Source: an uncultured Clostridium sp. (lineage in GTDB: Bacteria > Bacillota > Clostridia > Lachnospirales > Lachnospiraceae). From it: a stretch of 32,782 nt of DNA. Below, piece after piece: positions 6,663 through 14,248 of the stretch. The position numbers and the translations under genes were made by a program. Positions within the stretch are counted from its first letter, which is position 1; the number at the start of each line of letters is the position of its first letter. A model generated the notes under the pieces. It saw nothing but the letters and a program-made list of their open reading frames with translations. It was not told where the DNA came from and did not search any database. The stretch is from positions 1 to 32,782 of the forward strand of contig UQJF01000016.1 of assembly GCA_900541315.1 (NCBI GenBank), written 5' to 3'.

Positions 6663-7745
6663 TTATTTCTGGTTTACATTTCCATTCTGCTTTACAATCG
6701 CTTCCCAGAGGCCATTGAGATAACATGCACCCAGCGCACGGTCATACAGACCATATCCCGGCATAGAAACCTCACCCCAGATCGCTCTTCCGTGGTCTGG
6801 ACGGATAATGCCGTCAAAGCCGATATCATACAGTGCCTTCATGATCTCATACATATCCATGCTGCCGTCAGCGGACAAATGGGCTGCTTCCTGGAAATCC
6901 CTGTAACCATTATACTGCAAATTGCGCACATGTGCAAAATGAATACGGCCTTTTAAGGAACGGATAATGTCCGGGATATCATTTTCCGGATTGCTACCTA
7001 AAGAACCGGTGCAGAGTGTTACCCCGTTAAATGGTGCATCCACTGCCTTCATCAGCTTTAAAAGGTGTTCTTTATCAGTAATAATACGGGAAAGACCGAA
7101 AACAGGCCATGCCGGATCGTCTGGATGGATCGCCATGCGGATATCGTATTTTTCACATACAGGCTGAATGGCTTTTAAGAAATATACCAGATTGTTAAAT
7201 AATTTTTCTTCATCTACGTCCTTGTACATTTCAAACAGCTCTTTAATTCTTGCCATACGCTCCGGCTCCCAGCCTGGAAGCTCAAATCCATTGGACTTCT
7301 CGCCCATAGACTCAAACATATTTTCCGGATCAATCTTGTCGATCTCTTTCTGATCGTATGCTAAAACAGTAGCACCATCTGGGCGTACCTTTGCCAGATC
7401 AGAACGGGTCCAGTCAAATACTGGCATGAAATTGTAGCAGACTACATGAATATCTGCCTTTCCCAGACGCTCCAATGTGGTAATATAATTAGCAATGTAT
7501 TTTTCGCGGTCCGGTGTTCCTACTTTGATAGCATCGTGGATATTTACGCTTTCAATACCCATTACCTTAAGGCCTTTTGCCTCTACCTGCTCCTTCATCT
7601 GAAGAATACGCTCCATAGGCCATTCTTCTCCTGCAGGAATGTCATATAATGTAGTGATAACACCCTTTACTCCGGGAATCTGACGGATCTGCTCCAGAGA
7701 AACAGAGTCAACGCCCTCGCCAAACCAACGCAGTGTCATTTCCAT
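6663..7745 (-). CDS. uxuA: Mannonate dehydratase
   Basis: A 360-aa cytoplasmic enzyme that dehydrates D-mannonate to 2-keto-3-deoxy-D-gluconate in hexuronate catabolism. The start MEMTLRWFGEGVDSV and internal motifs VCYNFMPVFDWTR, IHPDDPAWPVFGLSRI, TLCTGSLGSNPEND and IRPDHGR are characteristic of UxuA. Metal-ligand His and Cys residues lie in the HPDD, CTGS, HFAHVRN and PDHGR segments. Length matches Firmicute UxuA. AGGAGG is 8 nt before the ATG. It is first in an operon with the FadR-type regulator. Other pathway genes (uxaC, uxuB, kdgK, kdgA) are not in the window, so the rest of the pathway must be encoded elsewhere. Confidence 0.95.
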   Translation of the reverse strand: MEMTLRWFGEGVDSVSLEQIRQIPGVKGVITTLYDIPAGEEWPMERILQMKEQVEAKGLKVMGIESVNIHDAIKVGTPDREKYIANYITTLERLGKADIHVVCYNFMPVFDWTRSDLAKVRPDGATVLAYDQKEIDKIDPENMFESMGEKSNGFELPGWEPERMARIKELFEMYKDVDEEKLFNNLVYFLKAIQPVCEKYDIRMAIHPDDPAWPVFGLSRIITDKEHLLKLMKAVDAPFNGVTLCTGSLGSNPENDIPDIIRSLKGRIHFAHVRNLQYNGYRDFQEAAHLSADGSMDMYEIMKALYDIGFDGIIRPDHGRAIWGEVSMPGYGLYDRALGACYLNGLWEAIVKQNGNVNQK

Positions 7746-7819
7746 AATGTTTACCTCCTGATGATCATTATTTTAGTTAGACTATAACTTATTTTAACGG
7801 TATTTCGATATACTAATAT

Positions 7820-7864
7820 ATTACATCATGTAATTAATATAATAAGAATTCCCTGCATTGTCAA
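7820..7864 (-). promoter_or_regulatory. uxuA promoter with palindromic operator
   Basis: On the minus strand a perfect -35 TTGACA (7859-7864), 17-bp spacer and -10 TATATT (7836-7841) are followed one base later by the perfect 15-bp palindrome ATTACATGATGTAAT (7820-7834). The palindrome covers the predicted transcription start, where a bound repressor would block initiation. The co-transcribed FadR-type protein is the obvious candidate. Confidence 0.78.
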
Positions 7865-7886
7865 GAGTATTGCTTTTATAAAACGC

Positions 7887-7943
7887 AAAAACCGCCTGTT
7901 GTAATGTGCTTTTCAGCCCATACTTTACAACAGACGGTTTTTT
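7887..7943. terminator. Bidirectional terminator downstream of the DUF1858 gene
   Basis: An AAAACCGcCTGTTGTAA arm (7888-7904) pairs with TTACAACAGaCGGTTTT (7925-7941) around a 20-base loop, with T-runs on both strands. It ends the DUF1858 transcript before the uxuA promoter. Confidence 0.7.
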
Positions 7944-7984
7944 ACATGGGGCTGCTGCCCCTTACATGTTCTGTCATGTGGATA

Positions 7985-8185
7985 TTATCTGTCAGCCAGG
8001 ATCTCATTCATCTTGGAAACCAGATCATCGCAGTCGATTCCATGAACCATGCATGCTTCTTCCAGAGACTCAGCCTGGGAAGATGGGCATCCAAGGCAGT
8101 GCATTCCTGCTGCCATCAGCATCTGAGGGATCAGTTCATCCATGTGAACCAGCTCACCGATCAGCATTGTCTTATCGATCTTCAT
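7985..8185 (-). CDS. DUF1858 redox-disulfide domain protein
   Basis: A 66-aa protein that is one DUF1858 domain, the family also described as hybrid-cluster-protein-associated redox disulfide domain. It opens with MKIDKTMLIGELV and carries a CLGC pair (Cys30, Cys33) plus Cys45, the family's redox-active cysteines. It probably takes part in thiol or nitrosative-stress redox chemistry in the cytoplasm; the partner is unknown. AGGAGG precedes the ATG at 8185. It is monocistronic, with its own promoter at 8241-8269 and the terminator at 7887-7943. It is divergent from the ferredoxin gene at 8502, so the intergenic region controls two redox proteins. Confidence 0.88.
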   Translation of the reverse strand: MKIDKTMLIGELVHMDELIPQMLMAAGMHCLGCPSSQAESLEEACMVHGIDCDDLVSKMNEILADR

Positions 8186-8240
8186 GTGTATTTCCTCCTA
8201 ATTTTATAGACTGTACGTAATTATTCTATACGCTTTTATC

Positions 8241-8269
8241 AGCATAATACATTTTGGATTTTTTGGCAA
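8241..8269 (-). promoter_or_regulatory. Putative promoter of the DUF1858 gene
   Basis: On the minus strand TTGCCA (8264-8269) and TATGCT (8241-8246) are separated by 17 bp, about 55 bp before the start codon. Confidence 0.5.
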
Positions 8270-8401
8270 GCCTATTTCTTTTATGAGGTTTATGGCTAAA
8301 ACCCGTAAAGCCTTATGTTTATTGACTTTTTAGATAGTTTTAACTAACTATTTTGCTCCCAAATTTGTACAATTTATACAGCTTTAGGGGGTATTTTCCT
8401 C

Positions 8402-8430
8402 TTGAATAATTATCCGGAATCGTTTACAAT
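8402..8430 (+). promoter_or_regulatory. Putative ferredoxin promoter
   Basis: TTGAAT (8402-8407) and TACAAT (8425-8430) have a 17-bp spacer, about 70 bp before the ferredoxin start. Confidence 0.6.
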
Positions 8431-8501
8431 AAAGGGACAATAAGAGAGATTGTTTTTGGAGTTTTCCGGAAACATCTAAATATATAAGGAGGTATTTTAC
8501 C

Positions 8502-8669
8502 ATGGCATATGTAATTACTGATGGTTGTGTAAGTTGCGGAACTTGTGCTGGCGAATGTCCAGTAGGCGCAATCTCTGAAGGAGATGGCAAGTACGTTATC
8601 GACGCTGATTCCTGCATCGATTGCGGAACCTGCGCTGCTGCTTGTCCAACTGGCGCTATCGAAGGCTAA
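8502..8669 (+). CDS. 2[4Fe-4S] clostridial-type ferredoxin
   Basis: A 55-aa electron carrier. It has two CxxCxxCxxxCP motifs, with Cys9, 12, 15, 19 and Cys38, 41, 44, 48, each followed by (V/T)GAI, giving the two-fold pseudo-symmetry of clostridial ferredoxins. It would shuttle low-potential electrons for pyruvate:ferredoxin oxidoreductase, hydrogenase or Rnf complexes encoded elsewhere. AAGGAGG lies 9 nt before the ATG, and codon use suggests high expression. It has its own promoter and a clear terminator at 8687-8725, so it is monocistronic. Confidence 0.95.
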   Translation: MAYVITDGCVSCGTCAGECPVGAISEGDGKYVIDADSCIDCGTCAAACPTGAIEG

Positions 8670-8686
8670 TTATTAAGCTACATAAG

Positions 8687-8725
8687 AAGATGTCACGAAG
8701 CGAATGCTTTGTGGCATCTTTTTTT
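8687..8725 (+). terminator. Ferredoxin terminator
   Basis: AAGATGtCaCgAAGC pairs with GCTTtGtGgCATCTT around GAAT and is followed by a T-run. Confidence 0.8.
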
Positions 8726-8825
8726 GATATGCCAAATAATAAAAAACAGCAAAACGTCTGCGCTGACAGATACTGAAGCGCATATGAGAGCGCTTATCAT
8801 ATCCAGATAAGAGAGGATTTCAACT

Positions 8826-9548
8826 ATGACACCCAAAAAGCCAATTATCGGCATCACACCCTCACACAACACAGAAAACAATGATACCAGCCTCCGTCCT
8901 ACTTACCCAAAGGCTATTGCCACTGCAGGAGGACTTGCCATCCTGCTTCCATTGGAATGCAGTAATGAGGATATTAAGCAGTTTATGGACGTTTGTGACG
9001 GCTTTCTCTTTACAGGCGGACCAGACATTAATCCATTTCTCTTTGGGGAAGATACTCATCTAAAATGTGGAAATATATCTGCTGCCAGAGATCATCTGGA
9101 ATTTCGTCTTCTCTCAGCTGCCATGAACGCCAAAAAGCCTGTTTTCGGCATCTGCCGCGGTATTCAGGTGTTAAATGTAGGCCTTGGCGGAAACCTGTAT
9201 CAGGATATCTCTTCCCAGACAGAACGGGATTTTCCCATCGCCCACCAACAGCCATTTTACTATAATATCCCCTGTCACCGTGTTAATGTTACAGAGAATA
9301 CTCTGCTTCATTCTATCTGCCATGGCAGGAATCAGATTTCTGTAAACAGCTGCCATCACCAGAGTATACATATTCCGGCACCGGGATTGATAGCTTCTGC
9401 CGTTGCTCCAGATGGGATCATCGAGGCTGTTGAAAAGCCTGATTACCCAAATTTCTTCCTGGGCGTGCAGTGGCATCCGGAATATCTCTGGGACAGAGAT
9501 GAGGCTGCTATGGGACTGTTTCAGGCCTTTGTGGATGCTTGTAAATAA
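8826..9548 (+). CDS. Gamma-glutamyl hydrolase, class-I amidotransferase fold (peptidase C26, PuuD-like)
   Basis: A 240-aa cytoplasmic hydrolase. The catalytic triad is visible: nucleophile Cys110 in FGICRGIQ, and His217 and Glu219 in VQWHPEY. The early TGGPDINP segment (63-70) is typical of gamma-glutamyl-GABA hydrolases (PuuD) and related C26 enzymes that release glutamate from gamma-glutamyl amides. No polyamine genes lie nearby, so PuuD activity itself is not shown. Anthranilate- or GMP-synthase glutaminase domains are less likely because it stands alone. GAGG is 9 nt before the ATG. It is probably a single gene, convergent with the ribokinase. Confidence 0.85.
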   Translation: MTPKKPIIGITPSHNTENNDTSLRPTYPKAIATAGGLAILLPLECSNEDIKQFMDVCDGFLFTGGPDINPFLFGEDTHLKCGNISAARDHLEFRLLSAAMNAKKPVFGICRGIQVLNVGLGGNLYQDISSQTERDFPIAHQQPFYYNIPCHRVNVTENTLLHSICHGRNQISVNSCHHQSIHIPAPGLIASAVAPDGIIEAVEKPDYPNFFLGVQWHPEYLWDRDEAAMGLFQAFVDACK

Positions 9549-9655
9549 TAGTTTCTCCGCTGTAAAAACCACAGTTTTCAACAGATATACTTCAATATGA
9601 TTGCTTTATCCACAAATTGATACTTGGTTTTGCACATTGTGTAACTGTAGTCTGC

Positions 9656-10558
9656 TTACTCCGCAAATTCCCAGTTCTCAACTTCATCCAAAGTCGGTAC
9701 AGAGGGCGCTGCCCCTGGTCTTGACACTGCAATTGCAGACGCTCTTGATGCCAGGTCCAGTGCCTCTTTTGGGCTTTTGCCCTTGCTGATGGCGGATACG
9801 AAGAAACCAGTAAAAGTATCGCCTGCAGCTGTGGTATCTACGGCTTTTACTTTGTAGCACTTTTGTGGGATCACCTGGTCTTTATCAATATAAACAGAGC
9901 CCTGGAAACCTAAAGTAAGGACGACTGCAGCCTGTGGGAACATAGCCCTGAAAGCTCCCACAGCCTTTTCTGTACTCTCCAGTTCTTTCTGCCCTAAGAT
10001 CTGGGCTGCTTCGATCTCATTTACAAAGAACAGCGTTACCTTGTCCAAAGGGAGCGCTTTTATTTTTTCATCCATTGGGGACGGATTTAACACGATCTTC
10101 ATCTGTTTTTCTGCTGCTTTTTCCATCAGATAAGGCAGATTACTGATCTCGTTCTGTAAGACTAAATAATCTCCTGCATCGAACTGTTCTAATGCAGCGT
10201 CAATCTGTTCTTTTGTTATCCTCTGGTTGGCTCCGCCATAGAGAAGAATACAGTTATCTCCCTCTGCATCATTCTGGATAATGGCATGGCCTGTGGAACA
10301 ATCTTCGTCTACGACTACCAGATCTGTGTTTACACCTGCTTCTTTTAACTGCTCTACCAGAAATTCTCCATCTTTTCCGATCCGTCCTGCGTGAAAAACT
10401 TTTGCCCCGGCGCGTCCCAAGGCAACAGACTGGTTTAAACCTTTTCCGCCGCTGAAAATATTCATCTGGCTGGATGAGATAGTCTCGCCTTTCTGGACAA
10501 AATGGTCTACGCTGTATACATAGTCGATGTTTAATGAACCAAAGTTTAATATTTTCAT
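9656..10558 (-). CDS. Ribokinase-family (PfkB) sugar kinase
   Basis: A 300-aa kinase that most likely phosphorylates ribose or a related pentose from nucleosides. Family motifs are GGKGLNQSVALGRAG (about 37-51, sugar binding and N-terminal signature), NPSP (near 158) and the C-terminal DTTAAGDTFTGFF (about 241-253) with the catalytic-base Asp and anion hole. DTTAAGDTF and its length fit RbsK. The ATG at 10558 is preferred because GGGG lies 7 nt before it; an upstream GTG at 10576 lacks a site. It has its own extended -10 promoter and lies downstream of the nucleoside importer operon in the same direction, so the two probably work together. The exact sugar is inferred. Confidence 0.88.
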   Translation of the reverse strand: MKILNFGSLNIDYVYSVDHFVQKGETISSSQMNIFSGGKGLNQSVALGRAGAKVFHAGRIGKDGEFLVEQLKEAGVNTDLVVVDEDCSTGHAIIQNDAEGDNCILLYGGANQRITKEQIDAALEQFDAGDYLVLQNEISNLPYLMEKAAEKQMKIVLNPSPMDEKIKALPLDKVTLFFVNEIEAAQILGQKELESTEKAVGAFRAMFPQAAVVLTLGFQGSVYIDKDQVIPQKCYKVKAVDTTAAGDTFTGFFVSAISKGKSPKEALDLASRASAIAVSRPGAAPSVPTLDEVENWEFAE

Positions 10559-10606
10559 GTAAATTCCCCTTTTCACATAATGTTTTTACATTCTCCCACA
10601 AGGGGT

Positions 10607-10612
10607 ATTATA
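10607..10612 (-). promoter_or_regulatory. Extended -10 promoter of the ribokinase gene
   Basis: The minus strand reads TGGTATAAT, a perfect TATAAT with a TGn extension. No good -35 is visible because that position lies in the stem and T-run of the preceding operon's terminator (10614-10668). Confidence 0.5.
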
Positions 10613-10613
10613 C

Positions 10614-10668
10614 CAAAAAAACATACTTGCAGCATTTAGTATTTTAAACTTCTGCAAGTATGTTTTTA
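10614..10668. terminator. Terminator of the nucleoside importer operon
   Basis: A perfect 12-bp stem (ACATACTTGCAG at 10621-10632 with 10652-10663) is flanked by A7 and T5 runs, so it can act in both directions. It lies 28 bp after the stop of the phosphoesterase gene. Confidence 0.85.
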
Positions 10669-10690
10669 TAAACGCCCGGAATCATTTACC

Positions 10691-11506
10691 CTAAAACTTC
10701 ACGTATCCCAGAATTTCCTGTGTTCCCAGGGCCTCGTGACGTTCTCTGATCAATATCCCATTATTATTATCAAATTCATAAAGGCTGTATCCGCAGGATC
10801 CCCGCATACATACTCTCTGCTCCTGGTCTTCTCCCACAAAAGACAGACTCATAGCCGTCCTGTAAGGGATATTTTCATAAAAACCACGATATAACTGATG
10901 AGTATGGCCACAAAGGATCATGGATATGGACGACCTTCGTAAAATTTCATTAAATCCTTCTGTTACTTCACATGCCGGAAATTCTGCCTGCCGAGGCAGC
11001 AGGTGATGATGGGTCATAAGCAGGATCGCCTGCCCTTTTTCACTTTCTAAAGCTTTTTTCAGCCAGTCACATTGATACCAGCCAATTTTTCCGTCTGCGC
11101 TTCCCGGATATGAATTATCCATTGAAAGAATACTTACAGAGCCCAGACGCCGGATGTAGCAATAGGGTTCATCTTTTACTGTCTCCCAGCCAAGCCAGCC
11201 TTTCTGAAAGGTCTGGCGCTCATCGTGGTTTCCTGGTGTAACAATAATGGGAATATCTGGAAAACGCTTTTCTATTTCTGTGTGCAGCTGCTTATAATCC
11301 TCCTGCGTACCATATTCTGTCATATCCCCGGAGATCAGGACTGCTGAAAGCTGTTCCCGTTCTTTCTCCCCCATTTTCTGAAGGCAGATATCTAACTGCT
11401 GCATTGGCGGAACCATATTTGGGAAAATAGAATCATAGGCAAAAGCCTTATTGCTGCTTTTATATTGCATCCGGTAATGCAGATCCGAAATATGCAACAG
11501 TTTCAC
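10691..11506 (-). CDS. Calcineurin-like metallophosphoesterase (CpdA-like)
   Basis: A cytoplasmic dinuclear-metal phosphoesterase of 271 aa. Metal-ligand motifs appear in family order: HISDLH near the N-terminus, SGDMTE (about 60), GNHDE (about 94), MTHHH (about 167) and CGHTHQ (about 200). Its architecture fits class-III cyclic-nucleotide phosphodiesterases and related enzymes; the substrate cannot be read from sequence. The GTG at 11506 is preferred over the ATG at 11512 because GGGGG lies 6 nt before it, and it overlaps the PHP stop in a GTGA coupling. It is last in the nucleoside importer operon, suggesting action on a nucleotide or phosphorylated intermediate (inference). Confidence 0.85.
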   Translation of the reverse strand: MKLLHISDLHYRMQYKSSNKAFAYDSIFPNMVPPMQQLDICLQKMGEKEREQLSAVLISGDMTEYGTQEDYKQLHTEIEKRFPDIPIIVTPGNHDERQTFQKGWLGWETVKDEPYCYIRRLGSVSILSMDNSYPGSADGKIGWYQCDWLKKALESEKGQAILLMTHHHLLPRQAEFPACEVTEGFNEILRRSSISMILCGHTHQLYRGFYENIPYRTAMSLSFVGEDQEQRVCMRGSCGYSLYEFDNNNGILIRERHEALGTQEILGYVKF

Positions 11507-12228
11507 CTGCATCCCCCTTTTCTGTGGATCAAACGCAAAAATTTATCTGCATCTGTATTAGCGATCAGCTCTTCTGGGAAATGGATCTCTTCTAAAAGGT
11601 CTGTCACTTTATCAAAGTATCCCACTGCTGTCGCAAAATGAGCATCCGTTCCAGTGGATATTTCCACACCATGTTTCTCACACAGACCTAAGATCTCCAT
11701 GAGATTTTCCCTGGTATTCAGCCGGAAATATGCATTTTTAAGAGAATTATTATTAACCTCTAACAGTACTTTGTTTTCTTTTGCAGCCAGGACAAGCTCT
11801 TCAAAATCTACTGGAATATATCCGTCTTCCGGATGACCAATGATCTGTACATAGGGATTTTCCATAGCTTTCAGGTAAGCCCGGGTATTTTCCGCCTTAC
11901 TTCCTGCCGGTGTACACACGGTATGATAACTTGCGATCACTATGTCCTGTCTTTTTAAAAGGTCCTCTGGAAGATCAATATTGCCTTCGCGGTCCAGGAT
12001 ATTCAGTTCTACCCCATAAAGCATCTGCACCCCAAAAAGTTCACGGTCCAGAACATTATAGTTCATAAAATGGAACCGGTCCGGAGAATCTGGCAGAGCA
12101 GGAGCATGATCTGTAATACAAAGCAGTTCCAGATCCTGCTTCGCTGCTGCCTGTGCATTTTCCAGGATCGTGCTGTATGCATGGGCACTGGCCAGTGTAT
12201 GTGTATGTGAGTCAACTTTCAACTTCAT
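11503..12228 (-). CDS. PHP-domain phosphoesterase (YcdX-like)
   Basis: A 241-aa protein with the PHP metal-site series: DSHTHT (6-11), CITDHAP (about 37), GVELNI (about 72), ASYH (about 100), GHPEDG (about 133) and GTDAHF (about 190). Stand-alone PHP proteins of this size include YcdX-type phosphatases and histidinol-phosphate phosphatases. The location between the nucleoside permeases and a second phosphoesterase argues for nucleotide or sugar-phosphate chemistry rather than histidine synthesis, but this is inferred. AAGGAGAG lies 6 nt before the ATG. It starts 12 bp after the permease gene and is translationally coupled to the next. Confidence 0.85.
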   Translation of the reverse strand: MKLKVDSHTHTLASAHAYSTILENAQAAAKQDLELLCITDHAPALPDSPDRFHFMNYNVLDRELFGVQMLYGVELNILDREGNIDLPEDLLKRQDIVIASYHTVCTPAGSKAENTRAYLKAMENPYVQIIGHPEDGYIPVDFEELVLAAKENKVLLEVNNNSLKNAYFRLNTRENLMEILGLCEKHGVEISTGTDAHFATAVGYFDKVTDLLEEIHFPEELIANTDADKFLRLIHRKGGCR

Positions 12229-12240
12229 AAACTACTCTCC

Positions 12241-13167
12241 TTAACCTTTCAATTCTTTCTGACGCCGTACTGCGCTTTTTCGGAAAACATAAAATACCAT
12301 CAATGCAACAATGGTAGCAACATAAGGGATGGAAGCTGTTACCTGTGTTTTTAAGGATGTATTCTGCATTGCATTTCCAATTGCCTGACATGCCCCAAAG
12401 AAAAAGCTGGCAAAAAGAACTCCTAACGGATTTGCTCCGCCCATATTGCAGGCTGCCATAGCCATATATCCGCGGCCGGCTGTAATATTTTGGATAAAAA
12501 GCGTTACACTTCCCATAGATAATACGCATCCTCCCAGACCGCAAAGGATCCCAGAAAGCGCCACTGTGAGGAACTGATCCCGCTCTACTTTGGTTCCAAG
12601 GCTGCGGGCCGCCTTCTGGTTGATGCCAATAGCTCTTAAACGATAGCCCATAACTGTTTTATAGAGAAAAATATGCATTCCCACAGCCAGTAAAATAGCA
12701 AAATAATCGATAGGTGTCAGATTTGCCAGAACTTTTCCAATAAACGGAATATCTTTGATGATCGGAAGATTGATACGTGGAAGCGGCAGCAGACTGCTGT
12801 CTGTAAATACTCCTCTGACTCCAAAGATCACATACAGAAGATAGGTAGTCGCACCTGTCATCAGCGTATTCATTGCCATTCCTACTACTGTTGCTGACGC
12901 CTTAAAACGGATAATGCAAATGGCATTAATAGCAGAAATAACAAGACCACTGGCAGCACCTGCCAAAACAGCAAGAAAAATACTGTGTGTATAATAGTTG
13001 GCAACAATACTGAAAAATGCTCCGGCCATCATGGTGCCTTCCATGCCGATATTGAATACTTTTACCTTATTGCAGATCGCAGCCGTTAAAGCAGCCAGCA
13101 AAATAGGAGATGTCATACGGATCATGGAATTTAACACAGTAGCAATATAGGTAGCATTAATTGTCAT
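12241..13167 (-). CDS. Nucleoside-type ABC transporter permease (second)
   Basis: A 308-aa integral membrane protein of the branched-chain amino acid/ribose permease family (BPD_transp_2), with about eight to ten hydrophobic segments. The NIGMEGTMMAGAFFS segment (about 39-53) and the SMGSVTLFIQNITAGRGYMA region are typical of YufQ/BmpG-type permeases of nucleoside importers. It overlaps the preceding permease by 11 bp, and GGGAGG lies before its ATG. It forms the channel with the larger permease and is powered by the ATPase at 14245-15744. Confidence 0.9.
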   Translation of the reverse strand: MTINATYIATVLNSMIRMTSPILLAALTAAICNKVKVFNIGMEGTMMAGAFFSIVANYYTHSIFLAVLAGAASGLVISAINAICIIRFKASATVVGMAMNTLMTGATTYLLYVIFGVRGVFTDSSLLPLPRINLPIIKDIPFIGKVLANLTPIDYFAILLAVGMHIFLYKTVMGYRLRAIGINQKAARSLGTKVERDQFLTVALSGILCGLGGCVLSMGSVTLFIQNITAGRGYMAMAACNMGGANPLGVLFASFFFGACQAIGNAMQNTSLKTQVTASIPYVATIVALMVFYVFRKSAVRRQKELKG

Positions 13168-14248
13168 TGGTCTTTCCTCCCTTCTGCTGCTTTTTGTTAC
13201 GCTTCAACTTCAATGAAAATCTGGCTGTAACTAAAAGTGTGATAACACCTGAAATGATAGATACAATATCTGAGGAGAGTCCCATACTGCGTTCAATAGC
13301 ACTTCCTCCTGTGGAAATTCCCGCCATAAAGATAGAGCAGAAAAGTACACCTAACGGACTGTGTCCTGCCATTAAAGTAGTGATAACGCCTGTCCATGCA
13401 TAACCGGGAGAAGAGATCATTGCATCTACATAGCGGTAACGGCTTCCTAAAACCTCACATGCACCGCCGATCCCTGCCAAAGCGCCGCTGATCATCATAA
13501 TGCGGAACATCATATTCCGGCTGGAAATACCGCCGTAATCAGCAAAATGAGGATTCAGACCACCCATTCTTGCCTTATAACCAAAACTGGTCCTGCGCAT
13601 CATAAACCAGATCCCTGCAACTGCTAAAAGCGCCAGGATAAAACCTCCATGAACTGCATAACCTTTAAACAGCTTCGGAAGGATCCCTTCTGTTATCTTC
13701 TGTGTCTGGATCGCAGATGCATCCGATGCCATAGGATCTTTAAATACATAGGTGGTAAGATAGGAACAAATATTTTCACACACATAATTTAACATCAGCG
13801 TAACGATCAAAAGCCACATTTCAAAACGGTTACAGATATAAGATGAAAAATATGACACTGCCATTCCCACTGCAGAACCCGCCAGTAAAGACACAATACA
13901 GACTACAATAGAAGGACCTGGGCAGTAGATTGCTGTGATTGCTGACGCAAGAGCTCCTAAAGCCATCTGTCCGGCTGCTCCCATACTTGGATATCCGGAA
14001 CCCCAGGCTAACGCTGCTGCAAGTCCTGCAAAAATGATAGGAGTTGCACGGGTCAGTGTGGCAGAAAGATAATAACCGGAACCAAATCCACCTGCCAGGA
14101 TCCCGCCAATAGTTGCAAAGGGATCATATCCTGACAATGCGATCACCAGTCCTCCAATGACAAATCCAAGGAAGATGGCAAACAGCGGAAGGGCAAGATG
14201 TTCCATTTTTTTATTCAACATATTTTTTATTTGGTTTCCCTGCTTCAT
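13157..14248 (-). CDS. Nucleoside-type ABC transporter permease (first)
   Basis: A 363-aa BPD_transp_2 membrane protein with about ten membrane segments. The AFIFAGLAAALAWGSG-like portion, SMGAAGQMALGALAS and the later YAWTGVITTLMAGHSPLG segment fit the YufP/BmpF permease group. The N-terminus is short and basic before the first helix (about 18-38). It overlaps the ATPase stop in an ATGA arrangement, with GGGAGG 6 nt before its ATG. It is a partner of the 308-aa permease. Confidence 0.9.
   Translation of the reverse strand: MKQGNQIKNMLNKKMEHLALPLFAIFLGFVIGGLVIALSGYDPFATIGGILAGGFGSGYYLSATLTRATPIIFAGLAAALAWGSGYPSMGAAGQMALGALASAITAIYCPGPSIVVCIVSLLAGSAVGMAVSYFSSYICNRFEMWLLIVTLMLNYVCENICSYLTTYVFKDPMASDASAIQTQKITEGILPKLFKGYAVHGGFILALLAVAGIWFMMRRTSFGYKARMGGLNPHFADYGGISSRNMMFRIMMISGALAGIGGACEVLGSRYRYVDAMISSPGYAWTGVITTLMAGHSPLGVLFCSIFMAGISTGGSAIERSMGLSSDIVSIISGVITLLVTARFSLKLKRNKKQQKGGKTNDN

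Noticed and set aside
6300..6956. Plus-strand ORF of 218 aa opposite the regulator and uxuA
   Set aside because: It is antisense to two clearly conserved genes, with no ribosome site or family features.
8384..8617. Minus-strand ORF over the ferredoxin region
   Set aside because: It lies antisense to the ferredoxin gene, whose eight cysteines and ribosome site make it the real coding region.
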